A DNA stretch of 32,780 bases, from positions 1 to 32,780 of the forward strand of contig DYEV01000018.1 of NCBI GenBank assembly GCA_020725545.1, given 5' to 3'. The notes beneath the pieces are model-generated. The model saw only the letters and a program-made list of their open reading frames with translations, searched no databases and was not told the DNA's origin. Shown in pieces: positions 31,996 to 32,780 of the stretch. Both the position numbers and the translations under genes were made by a program. Position 1 is the stretch's first letter, and every line of letters starts with the position of its first letter. The DNA is from Desulfobacca sp. Its GTDB lineage: Bacteria; Desulfobacterota; Desulfobaccia; Desulfobaccales; Desulfobaccaceae.

Positions 31996-32553
31996 TCACT
32001 GTGAGGTGGATGGTTGTAATTCTTTCACCATCAGGGCGATATCGGCATACTGGGAGTTATATACGTCCTTGACATAATTTTTCAGCACGGTCATTTGGCT
32101 GAACCCCGCTTTTTCAAAGGCCGAGATGACCCCCTGGCGATTGGTGACGATCCTGGCCAGGAGCTTTTTGACGTTATGGGCAGCCGCCAGTCTGCTCAGT
32201 TCTTCAATAAGCGCCGCGCCTAACCGCCGGCCCTGGAACTCGGGAGCTACGGTCACTCGAATTTCAGCCACATGGCGGCCCCAGCCAAAGGTCTGGTAAT
32301 GCAAGGTGGCATTGGCGACGATGCGGCCGGCAAACTCCGCTAGAATGGGTAACACATTGTCATAATTCAGGTTTCTGGTCCATTTCTCTATCAGTTTCCG
32401 GTCGGTTACCACATTGCGCAAAAAGCGCCGATCTTCAGGGTCCAGGTTGGCAAAAAAACTGTACAGGGAATATTGATCATCCCTAGTCATGGGCCGCAGT
32501 GTGACCTTGCTGCCGTCTGGCAACGTAATCTGCTTAGGATATCCTTCCAACAC
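31996..32553 (-). CDS. GNAT N-acetyltransferase (paralog B, upstream of phaA)
   Basis: A 185-residue GNAT-fold protein with the acetyl-CoA loop in FQGRRLGAALIEELSRL (R-R-x-G-A type) after the EIRVTVAP strand, and FEKAGFSQM near the C-terminus. It starts with GTG at 32553 after AGGAG. The gap to the thiolase ATG is only 20 bases, so they are co-transcribed, this gene first. It is a paralog of the GNAT downstream of the thiolase. The target molecule is unknown. Confidence 0.82.
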   Translation of the reverse strand: MLEGYPKQITLPDGSKVTLRPMTRDDQYSLYSFFANLDPEDRRFLRNVVTDRKLIEKWTRNLNYDNVLPILAEFAGRIVANATLHYQTFGWGRHVAEIRVTVAPEFQGRRLGAALIEELSRLAAAHNVKKLLARIVTNRQGVISAFEKAGFSQMTVLKNYVKDVYNSQYADIALMVKELQPSTSQ

Positions 32554-32593
32554 GGGTGGCTCCTTTCTTGGGAAAAATCACCATAGTCGTTGA

Positions 32594-32628
32594 GACCTGA
32601 CCTATTGGAGTTGGCGACCTATCAGGTC
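32594..32628 (-). promoter_or_regulatory. Leader with alternative hairpins upstream of GNAT-phaA operon
   Basis: GACCTGA (32594-32600) can pair with TCAGGTC (32622-32628). The latter can instead pair locally in GACCT-ATC-AGGTC (32616-32628). The two structures exclude each other. The stretch is about 40-75 bases upstream of the GTG start. The regulatory meaning is a guess. Confidence 0.35.
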
Positions 32629-32780
32629 ACCATCCGCCCTCACAGGCTTCTTTCGTGTTAGCCATCCCTAATTTAATTATTGATATATTTAATTTATAGT
32701 AACACTTCAGTTAACTGATAGCTTCGCCTCAGGTAAAGGAGGTAAGGAACCGGTAACCACATAAATTTTGAGAGCGCTGA
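32629..32780. other. AT-rich intergenic end of window
   Basis: No gene was found. An AT-rich tract (about 32669-32705) probably contains the promoter for the minus-strand GNAT-phaA-GNAT operon. The hexamers are only weak matches and no single promoter can be picked. Confidence 0.3.

Noticed and set aside
1-32780. tRNA, rRNA, tmRNA, SRP RNA, RNase P RNA, CRISPR array or prophage
   Set aside because: No cloverleaf with a GTTCGANNC arm, no regular spaced repeats and no phage or defence genes were found by eye; a tRNAscan/Infernal run would be decisive.

Overview
The window looks like chromosomal DNA from a strictly anaerobic, Gram-negative sulfate or sulfite reducer, probably a Desulfobacterota lineage such as the Desulfobacca/Syntrophobacter type (inference from gene content, not from a search). 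The main pointers are DsrC with both C-terminal redox cysteines, a Ni-Fe carbon-monoxide dehydrogenase (CooS), LpxC (lipid A, so an outer membrane), CarD, the DXP isoprenoid pathway, and a complete polyhydroxyalkanoate (PHA) locus. The DNA is GC-rich and the genes are tightly packed. No rRNA, tRNA, CRISPR array, intact insertion sequence or prophage was seen.

Layout. 1-2.1 kb: cooS and its strong terminator. 2.1-3.0 kb: an AT-richer spacer with a sigma-54-type promoter in front of a PilZ (c-di-GMP) protein. 3.2-5.6 kb: the overlapping tRNA-modification pair mnmA-mtaB. 5.75-6.7 kb: lpxC on the minus strand. 7.0-11.0 kb: a plus-strand run of a YkgJ-type cysteine-cluster protein, a CoA-binding protein, an adenylate cyclase fused to a rubrerythrin-like half-domain, a nucleoside phosphorylase and ketopantoate reductase. 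11.2-16.1 kb: a minus-strand block read carD, PIN/TRAM protein, rluD-like, coaE, rho. 16.4-20.9 kb: the plus-strand operon xseA-xseB-ispA-dxs. 21.0-23.3 kb: a small FlgM-like protein converging on a B12-binding radical SAM enzyme. 23.5-25.4 kb: dsrC and a GlcD-type FAD oxidoreductase. 25.5-32.6 kb: the PHA region.

The PHA region holds, on the minus strand, two tandem phasins, phaC, a phaE-like gene and a phaB-like reductase. A PhaR regulator is transcribed divergently from the phasins. Beyond it, on the minus strand, lies an operon GNAT-thiolase-GNAT. The thiolase condenses acetyl-CoA, the SDR reduces acetoacetyl-CoA, PhaC with its PhaE-like partner polymerises, and phasins coat the granule. 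The phasin-phaR intergenic region contains a 17-bp palindrome next to the phasin promoter and a related, looser site over the phaR promoter, which suggests PhaR autoregulation.

The most unusual item is the 278-residue cyclase at 8301-9137. A single rubrerythrin-like helix pair (Glu17, Glu47, His50) precedes a class III cyclase domain with its catalytic residues intact. Two half-domains in a cyclase dimer could form a diiron site, which would make this a candidate iron/oxygen/peroxide-gated cAMP sensor. Other points of interest are the two paralogous GNATs flanking the PHA thiolase, an atypical PhaC, an orphan FlgM-like gene, and two copies of a GC-rich hairpin repeat.
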